A stretch of 64,000 nucleotides of DNA from Protula sp. h YS-2021 (taxonomy: Eukaryota > Annelida > Polychaeta > Sabellida > Serpulidae), in NCBI GenBank assembly GCA_949752745.1, contig OX457028.1:7830922-7894921 (forward strand), written 5' to 3'. This document shows positions 1 to 13,379 of this stretch, piece by piece. Both the position numbers and the translations under genes were made by a program. Position 1 is the first letter of the stretch, and each line of letters begins with the position of its first letter. The notes beneath the pieces were generated by a model, which searched no databases, was not told the origin of the DNA, and saw only the letters and a list, made by a program, of their open reading frames with translations.

Positions 1-79
1 CAATATCCGGGGCTTTTAATCCACCTTCTTCGAGGGGTAGAATTAGGGCGTTGTGTTTTTCTTTTAGAGAGCCGTTTTT

Positions 80-1409
80 TCAAATAAAATTATCGATTGT
101 TGTTTGTGATGTAGCAAAACTAAGAGAGTATACTAGATTGGATAACCCTATACTTTTTGCTATAAGTATTTTACCGTTTATTGTAAGACCTCTTTGAGAC
201 CAGATGTTTAATTGGGAGTCCATCTTATTTAGTTTAATTTTAAAGTTGTGTTCTATGCAGCCTTCCATATTTGTACCTACCCTGATGTCTAAAAGGTTGA
301 AGTTTGAATTTCCAATTTTTACTCCGTAGTTCGGCCTTGGTTTGATACGCCAGGGTCCTAGATAAACAAGCATTGATTTCTCAATGTTTATTTTTAGACC
401 TGAATACCTCGAAAATTCGGCCATTAATCCAAAGATTGTGTCAATGGATTGTATGTCTTCGACGTAGCAAGTCGTTTCATCGGCAAACAGGGAAATCTTT
501 GTCTCAGTCTGCCCAAATGTTAAACCCCGTATATTTTTATTTCTTCGTATAATTTGTGCCATGAGCTCTACACAGATCACGAAAAGTACGGTGGAGAGAA
601 GACATCCTTGTCTAACGCCACTTTTACTGGTAAACCAATCGCTAGAAAAACCGTTGTTTATTATCGTGCTGTAGATATTTGTGTAGCAAATTTTTATCCA
701 ATTCCGAAACGCTGGACCAAACTGAAGTTTATGTGAAATTTTATACATGTGTTCCCACTCTATACTGTCAAACGCTTTTACGAAATCCAGCATGAGCAAC
801 AGGCGGGCGCGCTTAGATTTTGTAAGATTTTCGATAATGTCATCGGTGAGGCGTATATTTTCATAGATGACTCGGACTTTTAGAAAACCTGTCTGATTCG
901 GGTGAATTATTTTGGATATAACGTCTTTGTTCCTAATGCTAGAGTTTTAGTTAAGATCTTATAGTCAACGTTTGTTAACGTAATGGGACGTAATTTTTTA
1001 TGAGCGTAGGGTCTTTTCCTTTTTTAAGGAGGAGCGTTATTATTCCAAGCTTTTGTGACGGTGATAGTTCGCCCTTGATGAAGTCATATTTGAAGCAATC
1101 GTGAAGACTTGGTTCCACAATTTCCCAGAGTTTTTTTTTGTAAAATTCAACGGTTAGGCCGTCGCTCCTACGACTTGAACCGATGTTCATGGTGTTAAGT
1201 GTTTTATTCATTTCGTGTAAAGTTATATCTTGGTCACATTTCATGGCATCATATTCGATGATTGGTCGAAGATTTGAAGAATTTAGCATTTGCTCGAAGG
1301 GTTCTGAGTCAACATTTGGTTCTTTAGAGTTGTATAAATTGCTGTAGAAATCTCTTAAATGAATTCTTATTTCAGATTCATCGGATACTTCCTTGCCGTT
1401 TTTACGCAA
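80..1409 (-). pseudogene. LINE reverse transcriptase domain, inactivated
   Basis: Two open stretches give a non-LTR reverse transcriptase. The N-terminal part (975-1409) carries the fingers signature DGLTVEFYKKKLWEI and a block ending ITLLLKKGKDPTLIKNY. The palm (80-799) shows motif A LDFVKAFDSIEW, motif B GVRQGCLLSTVLF and motif C LFADETT. Active enzymes have FADD or YADD in motif C, so here the second catalytic aspartate is glutamate. The two stretches are separated by frame breaks between about 800 and 975. In the intact element the enzyme would copy the LINE RNA at a nicked target. The C-terminal part runs off the window. Confidence 0.88.
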
Positions 1410-1889
1410 TTTTTTTATAGTTTTTTCATAGCTTTCTTTTGCTTTTTTTGAAAAAAAAATTGTTGCTTTTTTCGTCTTTCTCTATCTGTTTTTTTTTCTG
1501 GATCTGACCTGAGCTCCCCTTTCGTAAAAGTTACTTATATCTTCAAGGATTTCTTTGTTTTTGTCATATTCTAGTAGTTCTTCTTCACTAATTCGTCCTC
1601 GCATATTTTAGTGTAGAGTTTTTCACAATTTTTAATCGTTTTACGTTCTAATTCACGTCTTTGTTTAGCTTTGAGTTTTGAGTATTCGATTGTGTGCATT
1701 TGTATTGCATGTTTAAGGAGGTCCCATAATAATCTTTTGTCACTTATATGATCGTAAGTATTTTTGGCTTGATTGAATTTTTACGTTATAAAGTCAATAT
1801 ATTCTGTATCATCTAATAGGCTATTGTTAAATTTCCAGAACTCCGAGCCTCATAATTTATCTTCTTTTGGGTTTACTTGCAAGAACATG

Positions 1890-2570
1890 TGTTTTTACGG
1901 TCCGAGCGTATGCTCTCTAAGATTTTACAGCTTGCACAATTATCAGATAAGCCCAATTTAACAAGGAAGTAGTCAATTCGCGATAATAATTTTTTGTGGG
2001 CCAATCCACGTACACTATTGTTTTCTAGGACTGCGTTTACGCTAGATAACTAATAGGTTGTGTGTTTTAACGATAAGGTCAATTCCCTCTTTTGCTTTAA
2101 CTGAGACTTTCTTAAGCGGCTTTCTATCTATGTTATTAAATGTGGTGTTGCAGTCACCACCAAAGATTACGTTGTCATTTTAGAGGCGTATTGATAAATG
2201 TGCATTTAAAATTTGGAAGAAGTTTTGTCGATCCTTTTCATCATTTGGGCATAAACATTTACTATATTCCATATAACGTTATTAATCTCTATTTTAGCGA
2301 TAATAAAACGCCCGTTTGTATCGTTCCAGTAAGATTTTATTCTAGCTTCTGGCTTGCACATTATTATAACCCCCTACTTTTTGAATCATAATGGCTAAAT
2401 ATACATGGTTCTCCCTATTCCTTTTCTATCATGGTCTCTAGGTCCACTGTACCACGGCTTTCCTGTATAAGTAATATATCACAGTGCTTGCGTTTAATGA
2501 AGGCAAAAATATCCCTACACTTGTCTTTATTTCGTAGTCCCCGAGCATTTAAACTGTACACTTTTACCAT
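1890..2570 (-). pseudogene. LINE AP-type endonuclease domain, inactivated
   Basis: Start of the LINE ORF2, beginning with the ATG at 2570-2568. The first residues MVKVYSLNARGLRNKD match the opening strand of L1-type endonucleases, followed by DILLIQES. Further down are IFGGDCNTTFNNIDR (the GGDxN motif, near 2150) and, in another frame, SRIDYFLVKLGL (near 1960). The terminal SDH motif reads SDR near 1900, so the catalytic histidine is lost. There is at least one frameshift and one stop. The domain normally nicks target DNA to prime reverse transcription. It lies just 5' of the reverse transcriptase. Confidence 0.82.
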
Positions 2571-3129
2571 TTTGACAAACTAGCGTTCTGGATCAGACTA
2601 CAGTATTTGTATTCCCTATTTGGCTGGATGTAATGCATAATAGTAACATATGACCGGCGTAACGAAGAAAAGGTGTTAGCGATAGCGGTTTGGTACTAAA
2701 GTTTGACTTTACATTCTTTGAGATTTGATTTATAATTGTGCTAAGTTCTGACAATCAGCAGAAAGAGCGATGGAAAGAGGCGCAGGTATTAAATGCAAGT
2801 AGACTGGAGCACTCTTCTCATCTACTACAGCTCGTTCCAAAACTTACGACAGAAAGAGTTCTCAATGTGTAGTCGACTTAATTTTAATAACAGTTTGGTG
2901 GTTTAGTCTTGCTCGAGTGAGTAAGTTCTTGAGTAGATTATGTTTATCCATTATAAATAATCATACGTGATGTTATAAGTCGATGTAGTGCACTTTGTAC
3001 TCTATCGTATAAGTTTTTACATAGCTGGTAGAACAACTTACAACATACTGCTGAAAATCACGTATTATAATCTCATTTCATACCCTTTCTGGCAGTTCGC
3101 TCATTTCAATGAGTCATTTATAGCATTAT

Positions 3130-3660
3130 GTATTTATTTTCGGTGTAGCAGTTTTCTAACAGTTCACCCATTACGTTGAGTCCTTTATAGTATTTTGGGT
3201 CGCCAATGTATCTGTTTCCTTTAGACATACTGGTCCCCAGTATGTATTGTGGACGTTTGCTTCGACCAAGGTCAGCGTACCGGTTCCTCGTAGAGTTTCT
3301 AGAGGTAGAGCACATTGATCATATTTGGTTCGTAGTAGGCGGAACATAACTTCTTTGGCTTTCCCTGAAGTTATCCAATCTTTGTCTTTGATTTCGTTAC
3401 TATATTTCTTCATCACCTTTGGGTCGTCGGAGTTCATAATCTGATGAATAAGGTCTTACCTTCCGTAGTGATCTGCTTTAGCTGCCTGATATCCTTGTTC
3501 AACGCATGAGTATTTTTTGAGTCGAATTCAAAGGAGCTTTGGTAGAAGTTTGAGAGTGGGCAGTATTTTCCCAAGAAGGCGCAGACCCTACCTTTTATCT
3601 TTGTTCCTATCATTTGGCCTTTGTCCGGCAATGATGCTATCAAATGGTGAATTGTTTCAA
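3130..3660 (-). pseudogene. NADAR (YbiA/DUF1768-like) domain in the LINE ORF1 region
   Basis: Across three frames the minus strand reads in the order of a NADAR domain. Near 3560 is LGKYCPLSNFYQSSFEF. Near 3500 is YSCVEQGYQAAKADHYGR, with the conserved glutamate in SCVEQ. From 3437 down come the NSDDPKVMKK and KEVMFRLLRTKYDQ helices. Near 3250 is GTLTLVEANVHNTYWG. Near 3180 is GLNVMGELLENC, the usual C-terminal helix. NADAR domains are linked to ADP-ribose or riboflavin-intermediate chemistry; bacterial YbiA is one example. Two frameshifts and an in-frame TAA break this copy. It sits between the RRM part of ORF1 and the endonuclease, on the same strand. Its role in a retroelement is unknown. 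Confidence 0.78.
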
Positions 3661-3664
3661 CAGT

Positions 3665-4440
3665 ATATACTCATGATTTGTACCTAATTTCGTCTTTCAC
3701 CATGTAGCAATTTTTGTCAACTTTTTTTGCCTCATAGTACACTGGCATGATTTGACGTCTATTGTTCTTGTTTTCTTTGTCTTTAAAGCATAGAGACTTT
3801 GCTATTACTGGTGGGGGTTTTTTCTCTCTGAAGGCTGGTAGAGGTAGTGTATTCGTTCAATTATCACATTGTCAGAATCTTGTATCCCCATTTTGGTTTT
3901 GAGCATACGCTTCAAACCTCTTTCCATGTTTTCGGCGTTTTGAACTTCCATATTTTCAAAGATCAAATTTGATCTCATAGATCGTGCTTGGTCGTTTTTT
4001 GTGATATCCTGAGCTTTTGTATTTCAGCTTTAAGCATTTCAATTTCTCGTTGTTGTGAGTTTACCCGTTTCTCTAATGAATAGTTCTTGGAAAGTAATTC
4101 CTCAATGTCCTTTTTACGCCTTTCGTGCTTTCTTTTAGCTCGTCCATGTCGCGAGCTAGCTTAAGCAGTAATTCCCTGTCACTTAGCTCCGTAAGTGTAG
4201 GTGCGTTTGCAGTGCTCGCGGCATCGTTTTCACAGTCTCCTGGATCATTGACTCTTCATTAGTTTGCGTTGCCATTTTTTCCACAGTAAAATAGTCTATA
4301 ATTGTTCTTTTCTTCAATGGTGTAGTGCTTAGTTCACTGCTACTTGAGCTACCGGTTGAGGTTAATAACTCTCTTTTTCTTTTACTCGTTACTATATCAG
4401 ACATATTATGATTGTCATCATACTTCAACTTTAGTACCAA
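3665..4440 (-). pseudogene. LINE ORF1p-like protein: coiled coil plus RRM-type domain
   Basis: The N-terminal 85 residues (4183-4440) are low complexity, rich in Ser/Thr/Lys, with a KKRTIIDYF segment. After a frame change a heptad-like stretch follows (SLEKRVNSQQREIEMLKAEI, near 4050). Then comes ARSMRSNLIFENMEVQ and KTKMGIQDSDNVIIERIH (about 3990-3850), with PPVIAKSLCFKDKENK after it. This order, coiled coil then RRM with the RSxRxNLIF and ERIH signatures, is that of L1 ORF1 proteins, which trimerise and coat LINE RNA. The frame runs to a TGA near 3660, just before the NADAR part. I cannot tell whether that stop is ancestral. Confidence 0.75.
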
Positions 4441-7400
4441 TGTCTTAAAAGTCAGCTGTTCATTTTAGAAACAGATTATTGCACATGCTTGGCCTTATGT
4501 TTATTCAATGAAAGAGGGTATGTATATAGAGCGCTACTTTATTGAAAACAATAGCAAGGTGCCAAAGTACGTACCAGTACACTAGGGTTCTATACTAGTA
4601 TATTTCAGACACTTATCCAATGTGCTTTAGGAAGTTTTCTCTTTGTCACTTATTTAATGTTTCTTTATCCAATTTTATATTTTTATCAGTCGCTGCACAT
4701 TCACGATTTATCTTGTTTGAAAATATTGTACATTTCTTATCCACTTTGTTGGGAATTTTAGCATACTATTCCCAACCACAAAAGTGCGTCATCGTGTTTT
4801 AAGGCCATCACGCCAGATTCAGACCTAGTGTAACCAGAGACAGTTCCAACCAGACAGTACCTAATTATATCAAAGGAGTAGTTTTAGAAACATATTCTAA
4901 AGCACAAACAAGCCCTAAGATGGGTAGCTAAATCCTTGAGCGCCTTGCACAATATTTCATTAAACGATATACTATGCACAGGATGTTGGTCATTCCGAAT
5001 ACTTTTATCGCGTTCTATCAACAAATTCATCCGAAATGAATTAATGGAACTTTATTCAATTGGCTCTTTCATGACGGCAGAAAAAGTCGGTTATAGCAAA
5101 AACTACAGTCAGAGCCAGAGAGGAGCCACATCTAGCAAACGAGAACAAGGTGCCAAGCAATCCCCCAGACTCAAAACCAGAGGGGGAAGCAGCCCCCAGG
5201 CAATTAACGTTCACAAACAGGCTTGTTGCTTATCTTGGCGGCTCGGTCGATTTTGCCGTCGATTTTGATTTAATTTATCAATTACTAACATTTGAATTGA
5301 TCTTTAATACTAACTAGTGCACAGACTGTTTACTTCTAGAGATCGTGTGATTTAATTTCAATGAAGGGTATTATTTTATGTTAAGTTTACCGTACATCAG
5401 GCAGTTCGTACCTATGTCACCCGACATAGGTTGGGCATACCATCTGTGGCAGGTTGGAGGGGGTGGTAGTGTGATACACGAGTGCTTCTGGTCACGGCAG
5501 TATCCTTACTCTATTGTCTTAGTCCGGCCATTTAACTGTGATTATGTGTATATATCTATGTACTATGTTCTATTCCAAACCTCTTTGAAAAGGGAGGAGG
5601 GCAAGTAAACAAATGGGTAGAGCCATTTCGGATAATGGCTCTTCCCACATAGTTGTATCCATTAACCACTTGGTCCCCAACGGGTAGAGCCACTTCAACT
5701 AAATAGCTCCACCCACGTGGTCGGAGCCACATGGTCAATTATTGCAACATTACAGCCAACCTTGGATATGGTTATGGCTATCTTACCTGCTAGTATATTA
5801 TGTTATTGTGCATCGAGGCTGCTGATGCTTTGAAGTTTCATTAAAAGACTTCAAAGGTACTTTGATATCTTTTATTTCTCTCGTACAATACATTATATCG
5901 GCAAAAGTGTAGTTCGCATTGAAAGAACGTTTTTAAATGAGGCGTGCCAAGGGGTTTTTTACGAGCAAAAGCGTAGTTTGCGTCCTCCAACATTATATAT
6001 TCGGTTATCCGCCCGAATCCATCTCCATTTCAAACCCGCTCAGGCGGAGGGGCACTGAGATAAAGAAATGTGGGTAAACTGATGTCATTCAGTCTCAAAC
6101 ACCCGACTGTTCCCAATATTACCTAATAAGGCCATTTTTGGCAAAGTATATTTACATTTACGCCTGCACGGGTGGAAAAGTTCAATTCAAAATTTATGCG
6201 TCGATACCGCAAATGAGGGAAATTAACGTCTAAAGGTGGAGATAAGCCAGCGTTAGCTTTTACTCATAAAAATGGTTTTAGGAAAGAAAACGATAGTTTA
6301 GTTCCTGCAGGGGTGAAGCTTTGGGGAGTGGGGAGGGGCTGAAGGATGGAACACACAAGGGACCCTGATTTCTAGTTCTTTGATTCATTAAAAATATATA
6401 ACGAAGAAGTGTTTTGATTTCTTCTTCCGTCTCTTCCCAAGCCCCATGCGTCACATTCCTCCCTGTATTCATCCCTTGCATGCATTGACTGACAGTGCCA
6501 TCGTATTATACCTGCAGCAAAGGGGAAAAGTATGAACTAGAACGGGGCGTCATAGCAGCAAAATATTTTACTCGAAATAAGAAACTTATTTCAAAAATAT
6601 AATTTTTGTGTTTAACATTTCGCCTTTGAGAAATAGGTTCTCGTATTCGTTCAAAACGTTTGTTGGTTAGCTTTATGGTAAGTGTCATTGTAAGTGAAAG
6701 ACACCAAAATTTTTCCAGCATGGTAATTGGTTGAAACAACCCTCGAAACTCGGCCCGTGATTGATAAACTTCCGCCATTCTAGACTTTCGACATTAAACA
6801 TCTAATCGCCATTTCGCCATGCAGCTATGTATTGCGGCTTCTGCTCATTGGCCAAGTGCCTACCCTTGACGGAATTGCTGCTACATATAAACGACCCTTT
6901 TTTACGCTTTATTCATCAATTGAAGCATGCAGCTCAGGAAACAGCAACAAGTTCTCTCAGCGACCTAAATTCTGCGACTTAATTTGACTCTCAGCAAAGT
7001 AGCAGCGATTTTTAGTACGCCAACATTTAAAATTGTCCAAGATGGCAGAGTAGCAGATCGAAGCAGCCATCGGAAAGCTTCCAGAATGGACAAAGAAAAA
7101 GCTCCTGAAAGCTAAGACTTTAAAAGCTCTCAAAGGTAGGACTTTTCCCATGTACACAGCCTTACCGTTATTCAGAGGGCTGCCATAAAGGTCCTAATCT
7201 CACATTAGTCCAGCAGCGTGTCCTTCAAGCAGCGGAAAGCGAGATGAAAGGAAACGACGGCAACCAGCGGAGCCCAACCACCACTGGGCGAAGTTGCATG
7301 CTGCTACCCGAAACACAGTCAGAGCACACCTCTCCCCCCACACAAACACATCCGTGACGTTACGAAACTTGCCGTGTATAGAAAATCCCTGAACGAGAAG

Positions 7401-10400
7401 CCAGTCCGCGGAAAAACCACTGGCTGACAGTAAATACGCAAGGACTTCTACAGTACAGAATGAGGACACACTGCTGACTGGAGGAGAACGTGAAACTGGT
7501 CTTTTCGAGCCTCATGGTCAGCAGGCCTTCAACAGATTACACAACGTGGTAGCAGTGGGTGATAGGGCAGATGAAGTTGAGAAGCCGGTACAACGCGTAA
7601 ACGGTGTAGCTCGTCGGCATTTGTCAGCACTGTCTACTCGCCCTTTGCATGAGATATGACTACAAATACAGGCAGTGGGTCCAGGCCCGCTTCCTGCAGT
7701 GGAGTGACTTCGACTTGTTAGGTGTAAGTTACTTCATAGTCTGCTTTTAGGGGACAGCAACCGCCAAGCTCGACAAGCCAAGCTGCTTACTGTCAAAAAT
7801 TCATAGAATCTAACACAGGCATGCCATCAGAAAACACTAGCCAAAAACGCACAGAACAATAAAATCAGCAATAAAACTTTTACACCCAACAAAGCTTACA
7901 CAAAGAATAATAATGTCTAAAAGCTGTGCTGGCCAGAAGATCGAAAGAGTTGACCAGCCTCAAAATTGACCATTTGCAAGATACATGGCAACATTTATAC
8001 ATGCACAACGCCACGTGTGAAAGTTATCCGACTGGCAAACTACAGGTGGAATAGGCCAATGAAAACGTGGGACATTACGTGCAAAACATCACCCGACTGG
8101 TGAAGTGTCGTGATGTATTAGGTCGATAAAAATGTGGAACGCCAGTGCAATAATCACCCGCCCAGTAATTTACCCAGATGAATTCAATGAATGAAAAATC
8201 AACGTGTCTTTATCCTGAATCAAAGTCAATAATGAAAGACCGTATAATAAACAAAAAACAGGGAAAGGTTTACCGATTACAAAATGCAAAGGGCTTGCAG
8301 TCTGTAACATGGCTTCCCAAATTACAAAATAATTCCCACCAAAATTCACTGCTATGGGATCAAGACATTCTCGATTAAGCAAAATTCAAGCAAATACTAG
8401 AAGACATGTGGTAGCTCTGCACTTACATTAATGACATTGACGGGTTCATACTGTAATATTCACATAACACCAGAGCATTATCATCAGCGCTTTAGAATAT
8501 ACATTCAACTTATTACATATATGACACGTAAAGTGAATCAGCGGGAAAGCAACAGAATAAACATCTGCTTTTTTAAAAATCTCCAGGGCCAAAAACAGCA
8601 ATTTAGGTTTTGGATGTCAGCAGGTGATTTGGTGTCAAAGGCTTCAAGAAGTTAGGATCTGAAAATGACTACTATTCGAGACTGCAGATACTTTGACCAT
8701 GACGGTTCTTAGTGACTCGTCAACCAACTGCTGACCCAGGGCACTGCAGTAGATGTCATCAGACGCTCCCAGGCATCAGACATGTGAGTAGCAACAAACG
8801 ATTTAACTGCAACTCAAACCAGCAAGAAGAAAGCTCTTAACCAATGGATCACCATTCTGCTTGAAAGATCCTTTAGAGAGATAGGACTTCTGATGGCAAA
8901 GAACCTTCTTAGAGCGTCGACGCACGAACTAGTAGACAGTGAACTGGTTACTAGTTTAGTGAAGCGTGCGCACGACAAGGTAAAAATACAGTTCCATCGC
9001 TTCAACTGTAAGACCCGAAAGAATACTGGTGTTAAAAAAAACACCAATGGGAAAAAGGAGTTCCAGGTTGAATTCTATAAGCAGCATCTGTTCTAAACCG
9101 CCTACAGATCACACAATAGTGGATGTACTTGGTAACACATCCTCTCCAACCAATAATTTAAAACTCGTTTGACATAAATTCATTTAAATCCTTACCTTGG
9201 CCTTGGTGCAATACGTTGCTATGACACCAGCCAGTTATGAGTCTTGTGGCGTGACTGTCTTTTCCGATTAAGTGCTGCAAGCGTGGGCGAATCTGCAGTG
9301 GATCAGGGTGCAGCCCTTGTTTCAGACTGCGAGTTCTTTGTATTTTGTGACGGTAAACCTTTCCCTGGTTTTGTGTTGATTATTGTGTTCCTTCATTAAG
9401 GTCAATTGTTAAGGATCAAATAATAAACATGCCGCGTTAATCTCGAAGAGATCATTAATCGACTGTCTTTACCGCAACTGGTCAGTGAATATGCTTCGTC
9501 CAACCAGGGGCATATTAACATCAAGGATCTAGCCGCCGATTTCCTTGCCAGAGTATTTTGTTATTCATAACCTGCAGAACTGTATCTCTGTGGGTACATT
9601 TTGACCTGCACCCTAAGTACTTCCGCTTTGCGTTGTTTGTGTTTTGTACATTGTTCAGTCAAGAAAATAAAGGCAGCGGAAAAGACAGCTTGCATTAAAT
9701 GTTCCCACTTTAATTGAAGTTCGATTAACCGTATTTTGGCTGATTCTGCTTTAGAAAAATTTTATTATTAGGTATATATTTGCTGTACTATACTTAGCAA
9801 ATTTTCTTGGGGGATTTTAAAACGTTGTGTAGTAACATGCGTCCATTTAATTCTATTGGTTTGAACGCAATTGACCTGCAAAACAACCCTCGTCTTAGGA
9901 ACGCCGCACTTGGTTACAAAAAAGCCTTGCCATCAAGCTCCGAAGTAAATTTATCGCTAAAAGTAACGAAATCTAGTTTCTATTTTTTCGCAAATGTTAC
10001 TATTTTGTACAAAATGGCGCCTTACCGTCAATGTATGACATTCATTGAGCTCATGTAGCTGTGTAAAAACCCACATTGTTTAAATAAATCTGTCGATTTT
10101 GATGTAAAATTGACGGTCAGCTCAAGAACGCAACCGGTACTTGAATCGGTTTTCTTTATTCACTGTTCAGCATTATAACGCAGCAATATACAATAATCTT
10201 GATTGCATGTATACATGATTACATTCAAGGTTTGTTAGAATGTGTAGTAAACCTCGAGTTAAAATGAAAAAAAAAACAACAATTTCTGTGGGTCTTGCCA
10301 TTGTCCATTGACGTTTTTATTCCACATGTAATTTTTTCATTTCACATTTTTGTTTTGTCACTTGTAAACGCAATAAACAGGATTTTAAATAAAAATGACT

Positions 10401-12139
10401 TAATAACACTGTTTTTAAAATTTACCCTCTCAAAAATGTCATCTTTGTTGGTATGTGTCAATACGGGAAAACAGAAAGCTTGGGGTGCTTGGGGTGTTTC
10501 CAAACATTCTAGGTTTTTCGATAACCATTTTAATCTTGACTTTCTCGGAAAATAAACCAAAATCTTCCTGAAAGCTTCTTCCGGGATGAGTTCTCGACAC
10601 ATGACCAAAATGTGAAAAAAGTAACACGTCACATTCTTACAGATTTCACATAAATAACAATTTATAACCAGCAACATATGGCAGGTGAATGTTAGCAAAA
10701 TGTCCTTTTCTTATTACTTTTGTACTTTAAAAAGTACAACAGCGAGCATATTTTGATAAAACATTTTTTCTTCGCGGATTTGCGCTTTGCGGAAAAATAA
10801 AGCACTTTATAAAACCTCGTGGTTCTGATCTGAAAAATAATCATTTATTTCCGTTAAGATACTTATTTCTCATTCCATAACAATCTGTCATGTGGAATGT
10901 GATGTAAATAATTAAAAAAACACGCGAGACAATTATTTTAAAAATGTGTTTTACAGGTACATCTTGTAGTGGTTATACTATGGTTTTCATTTTCTGGGAA
11001 ATCGAAACACTTTTAATTTTGGCCGTTTCGCGAAACTTTTCCTGGACTTTTTGGTCGTTTGCCTTTCTAATGTGTACATTTTATTTCTTCTGAGATGTTA
11101 GACTAAAAGACGACGCTAAGCATTATAACTGATTCAGTCTCAACTTAATTTTAAGCTGTGGAATGAGAAGTAAAATCAAAGTGCACATTAAGTACATTGG
11201 AATAATTAATCATGCTCTTGGATCACTTGTACACATGTTAAGTGTTTTTCCACATGTAAATTAGAAAGTTCAAACTTGTTTTTTACAGACAGTGAACATT
11301 CACTTGCTTATCAAAAAAAAAAAAGTTTACGTTTTGCAAAACACCTTTTGCCAACGGATTTTACTTCTCTTTGCAAAAGTTTTTTTCAGACGTAATGTGT
11401 GATAATTTAACTTCTTGGAAAAAATCTTTAATAATGATACGATGCATGTGAAAAAAGCACTTAAAGGAAAGCCAAATTTTTAATACTTATTTCACAAGAT
11501 TTCAGGCAAACTTTGGATAGTTAGTTATAAGATTTGTTTAACGACACGGCCGACCCAGGTTACATAGTGTCAATATATCCACGTCAATCACTGACTAGAA
11601 AACAATATCAGAGCTAAAATGCAGGTTAGCTAAAACCGTGTGTAGTCTAAAATTATAAAATAAGCATCGCTTCCAGAAATACTAATACAAGTTAATTTTT
11701 CTAACAATTGTATAATTTTATTGGGTTCTGCTTCATCGAACAGCTGTCTCAAACAGCAGCTTTGAAATGACGCCAGTGGGTATCTTAGAGATCAATACAG
11801 TCTAATACAAGTTGGCCCAAGGACAAAGTCCCAGCTTACGAAAAGTGATAAGACAAATCGTAGCGTGCATGGGCAAGGGAATTTCCCTGAAAATTTGGGC
11901 TTCAAAAGACGAGATGGCAAAAAGCTAGCTAAATAATTTAGAAACGGACTCGAACATAGACTGATTAATACATACAAAAGATTTGTTCCCAAGAAAGCTG
12001 CTTAACAAATCTTGTGTATGTCTGGTAGACTGTATAGGTAACCAGAGATACCTTCGAGCAACGAATCGAAATTGTATCCACACACATGTACTGTTGGTCG
12101 GACATACGCAACTATTGTGCGGTTCGCATTTAAGAAAAG
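4441..12139. other. AT-rich DNA with no recognised gene
   Basis: No frame here has domain motifs I recognise. Longer open stretches are a 118-codon minus frame at 10342-10698 and a plus frame at 8805-9096, a basic sequence containing LLMAKNLLRASTHELVDSEL. Neither can be assigned, and the second lies beside stop-rich sequence, as an old transposon remnant would. Near 5600-5720 a motif containing GGGTAGAGCCA occurs twice and can form a short stem (gagccat/atggctc). Near 11530 there is a short fragment of LINE 3' end (TTTGTTTAACGACACGGCC) like the ones at 16.8, 17.9, 28.0 and 45.2 kb. Confidence 0.5.
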
Positions 12140-13377
12140 TGCGCACGTTTATGCAACTTCCCTCGATGCGCGATTCTTATTCAGACCAGTGCGCATGTTT
12201 ATTTAACTTGTGTTGATGTGCGGTTCTTTTATGGACCAGTGCGCATGTTTATTCAACTTGCGTTGATGCCCAGTTCGCAGTTCAGACCAGTTCGCATGTT
12301 TATTCAGCCTGCGTTGATGCACGATTTGCATTTCGGACCAGTGCACATGTTTATTTAAATTTCGTCGACGCCCGGTTCGCATTTCGAACCACTGGGCATG
12401 TCTATTCAACTTGCGTTGATGAGCGGTTCGCATTTCGGAGCAATGCGAATAATTACTTAACTTGTGTTGATGCGCGGTTCGAAGTTCGGACCAGTGCGCA
12501 TGTTTCTTTAGCTTGCGTCGATGCGCGATTCGCGTTTCGGAGAAATGCGCATGCTTATTCAATTTGCGTTGATGAGCCGTTCGCAGTTCAGACCAGTTCG
12601 CATGTTTATTCAGCCTGCGTTGATGCACGATTTGCATTTCGGACCAGTGCACATGTTTATTTAAATTTCGTCGACGCCCGGTTCGCATTTCGAACCCCTG
12701 GGCATGTCTATTCAACTTGCGTTGATGAGCGGTTCGCATTTCGGGCCAGTGCGTATGACTATTTCACTTGTGTTAATGCGTGGTTCGCATTTCGGACTAA
12801 TGCATATGTTTATTTAACTTGCGTTGATGAGCGATTCGCGTTTCGGAGAAATGCGCGTGCTTATTCAATTCGCGCTGATAAGCGGTTCGCATTTCGTACC
12901 AATGGGCATGTTTTTTCAACTTGCGTTGATGCGCGATTCGCATTTTGGACCAGTGTGCATGTTTATTCAACTTGCGTCGATGCGCAGTTCTTATTTCACA
13001 CCAATCCGCATGTCTATTTAACTTGCGTTGATGCGCAGTTCTTATTTTGGACCATTGCGCATGTTTCTTAAGGTTGCTTTAATTAGCGGTTCGCATTTCG
13101 GACCAATGCACATGTGTATTTAACTTGCGTTGATGTGCGGTTCGCATTTCGAACCACTGTGCACGTCTATTTAACTTGCGTCGATGAGCGGTTCTTACTT
13201 CGAATCAATGCGTATATTTTTTTAACTGGAGTTGATGTGGGGTTCTTATTTTGGACCAGTGCGCATGTTTATTGAAGTTGCGTTGATGCGCGGTTTGCAT
13301 TTCGAACCAGTGCGCATGTTGTTTTAACTTGCATTGATGCCCGGTGTTTATTTTGGACCAGTACGCATGCTTATTTA
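12140..13377. repeat. 60-bp minisatellite, left arm (about 20 copies)
   Basis: Tandem units of about 60 bp. Each contains TTGCGTTGATGCGCGGTTCG followed by CATTTCGGACCAGTGCGCATG. Units diverge by 10-25 percent by eye. A higher-order pattern is visible: roughly 12266-12425 recurs almost unchanged 324 bp later. Because 60 is a multiple of 3, a minus-strand frame stays open for 178 codons (12203-12739), giving a basic 20-residue repeat (RKLNKHAHWSEMRTAHQ type). The array is interrupted at 13378 by a Tc1/mariner insertion and resumes at 14632. Confidence 0.92.
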
Positions 13378-13379
13378 TA

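Larger units (their letters stand above)
1..4440 (-). mobile_element. L1-like LINE (decayed) with RRM-NADAR ORF1, cut by window start
   Basis: Minus-strand non-LTR retrotransposon read from about 4440 down to base 1. In order it holds an ORF1 region (coiled coil, RRM-type domain, then a NADAR domain), an apurinic endonuclease and a reverse transcriptase. This order and the motifs fit the L1/Tx1 group. Frameshifts and stops break every frame, and catalytic residues are lost in both enzymes, so this copy is dead. The 3' end lies beyond the window start. The 5' end is not defined: the first ORF1 methionine is at 4440 and I saw no clear target-site duplication above it. Confidence 0.85.

Noticed and set aside
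554..736. Plus-strand frame
   Set aside because: It is the antisense of the LINE reverse transcriptase.
7040..7160. Plus-strand stretch reading EAAIGKLPEWTKKKLLKAKT as a possible exon
   Set aside because: It is short, bounded by stops, has no clear splice sites, and no family was recognised.
8805..9096. Plus frame with LLMAKNLLRASTHELVDSEL as a possible gene
   Set aside because: It has stops just upstream and no motif. It is described within the unassigned interval only.
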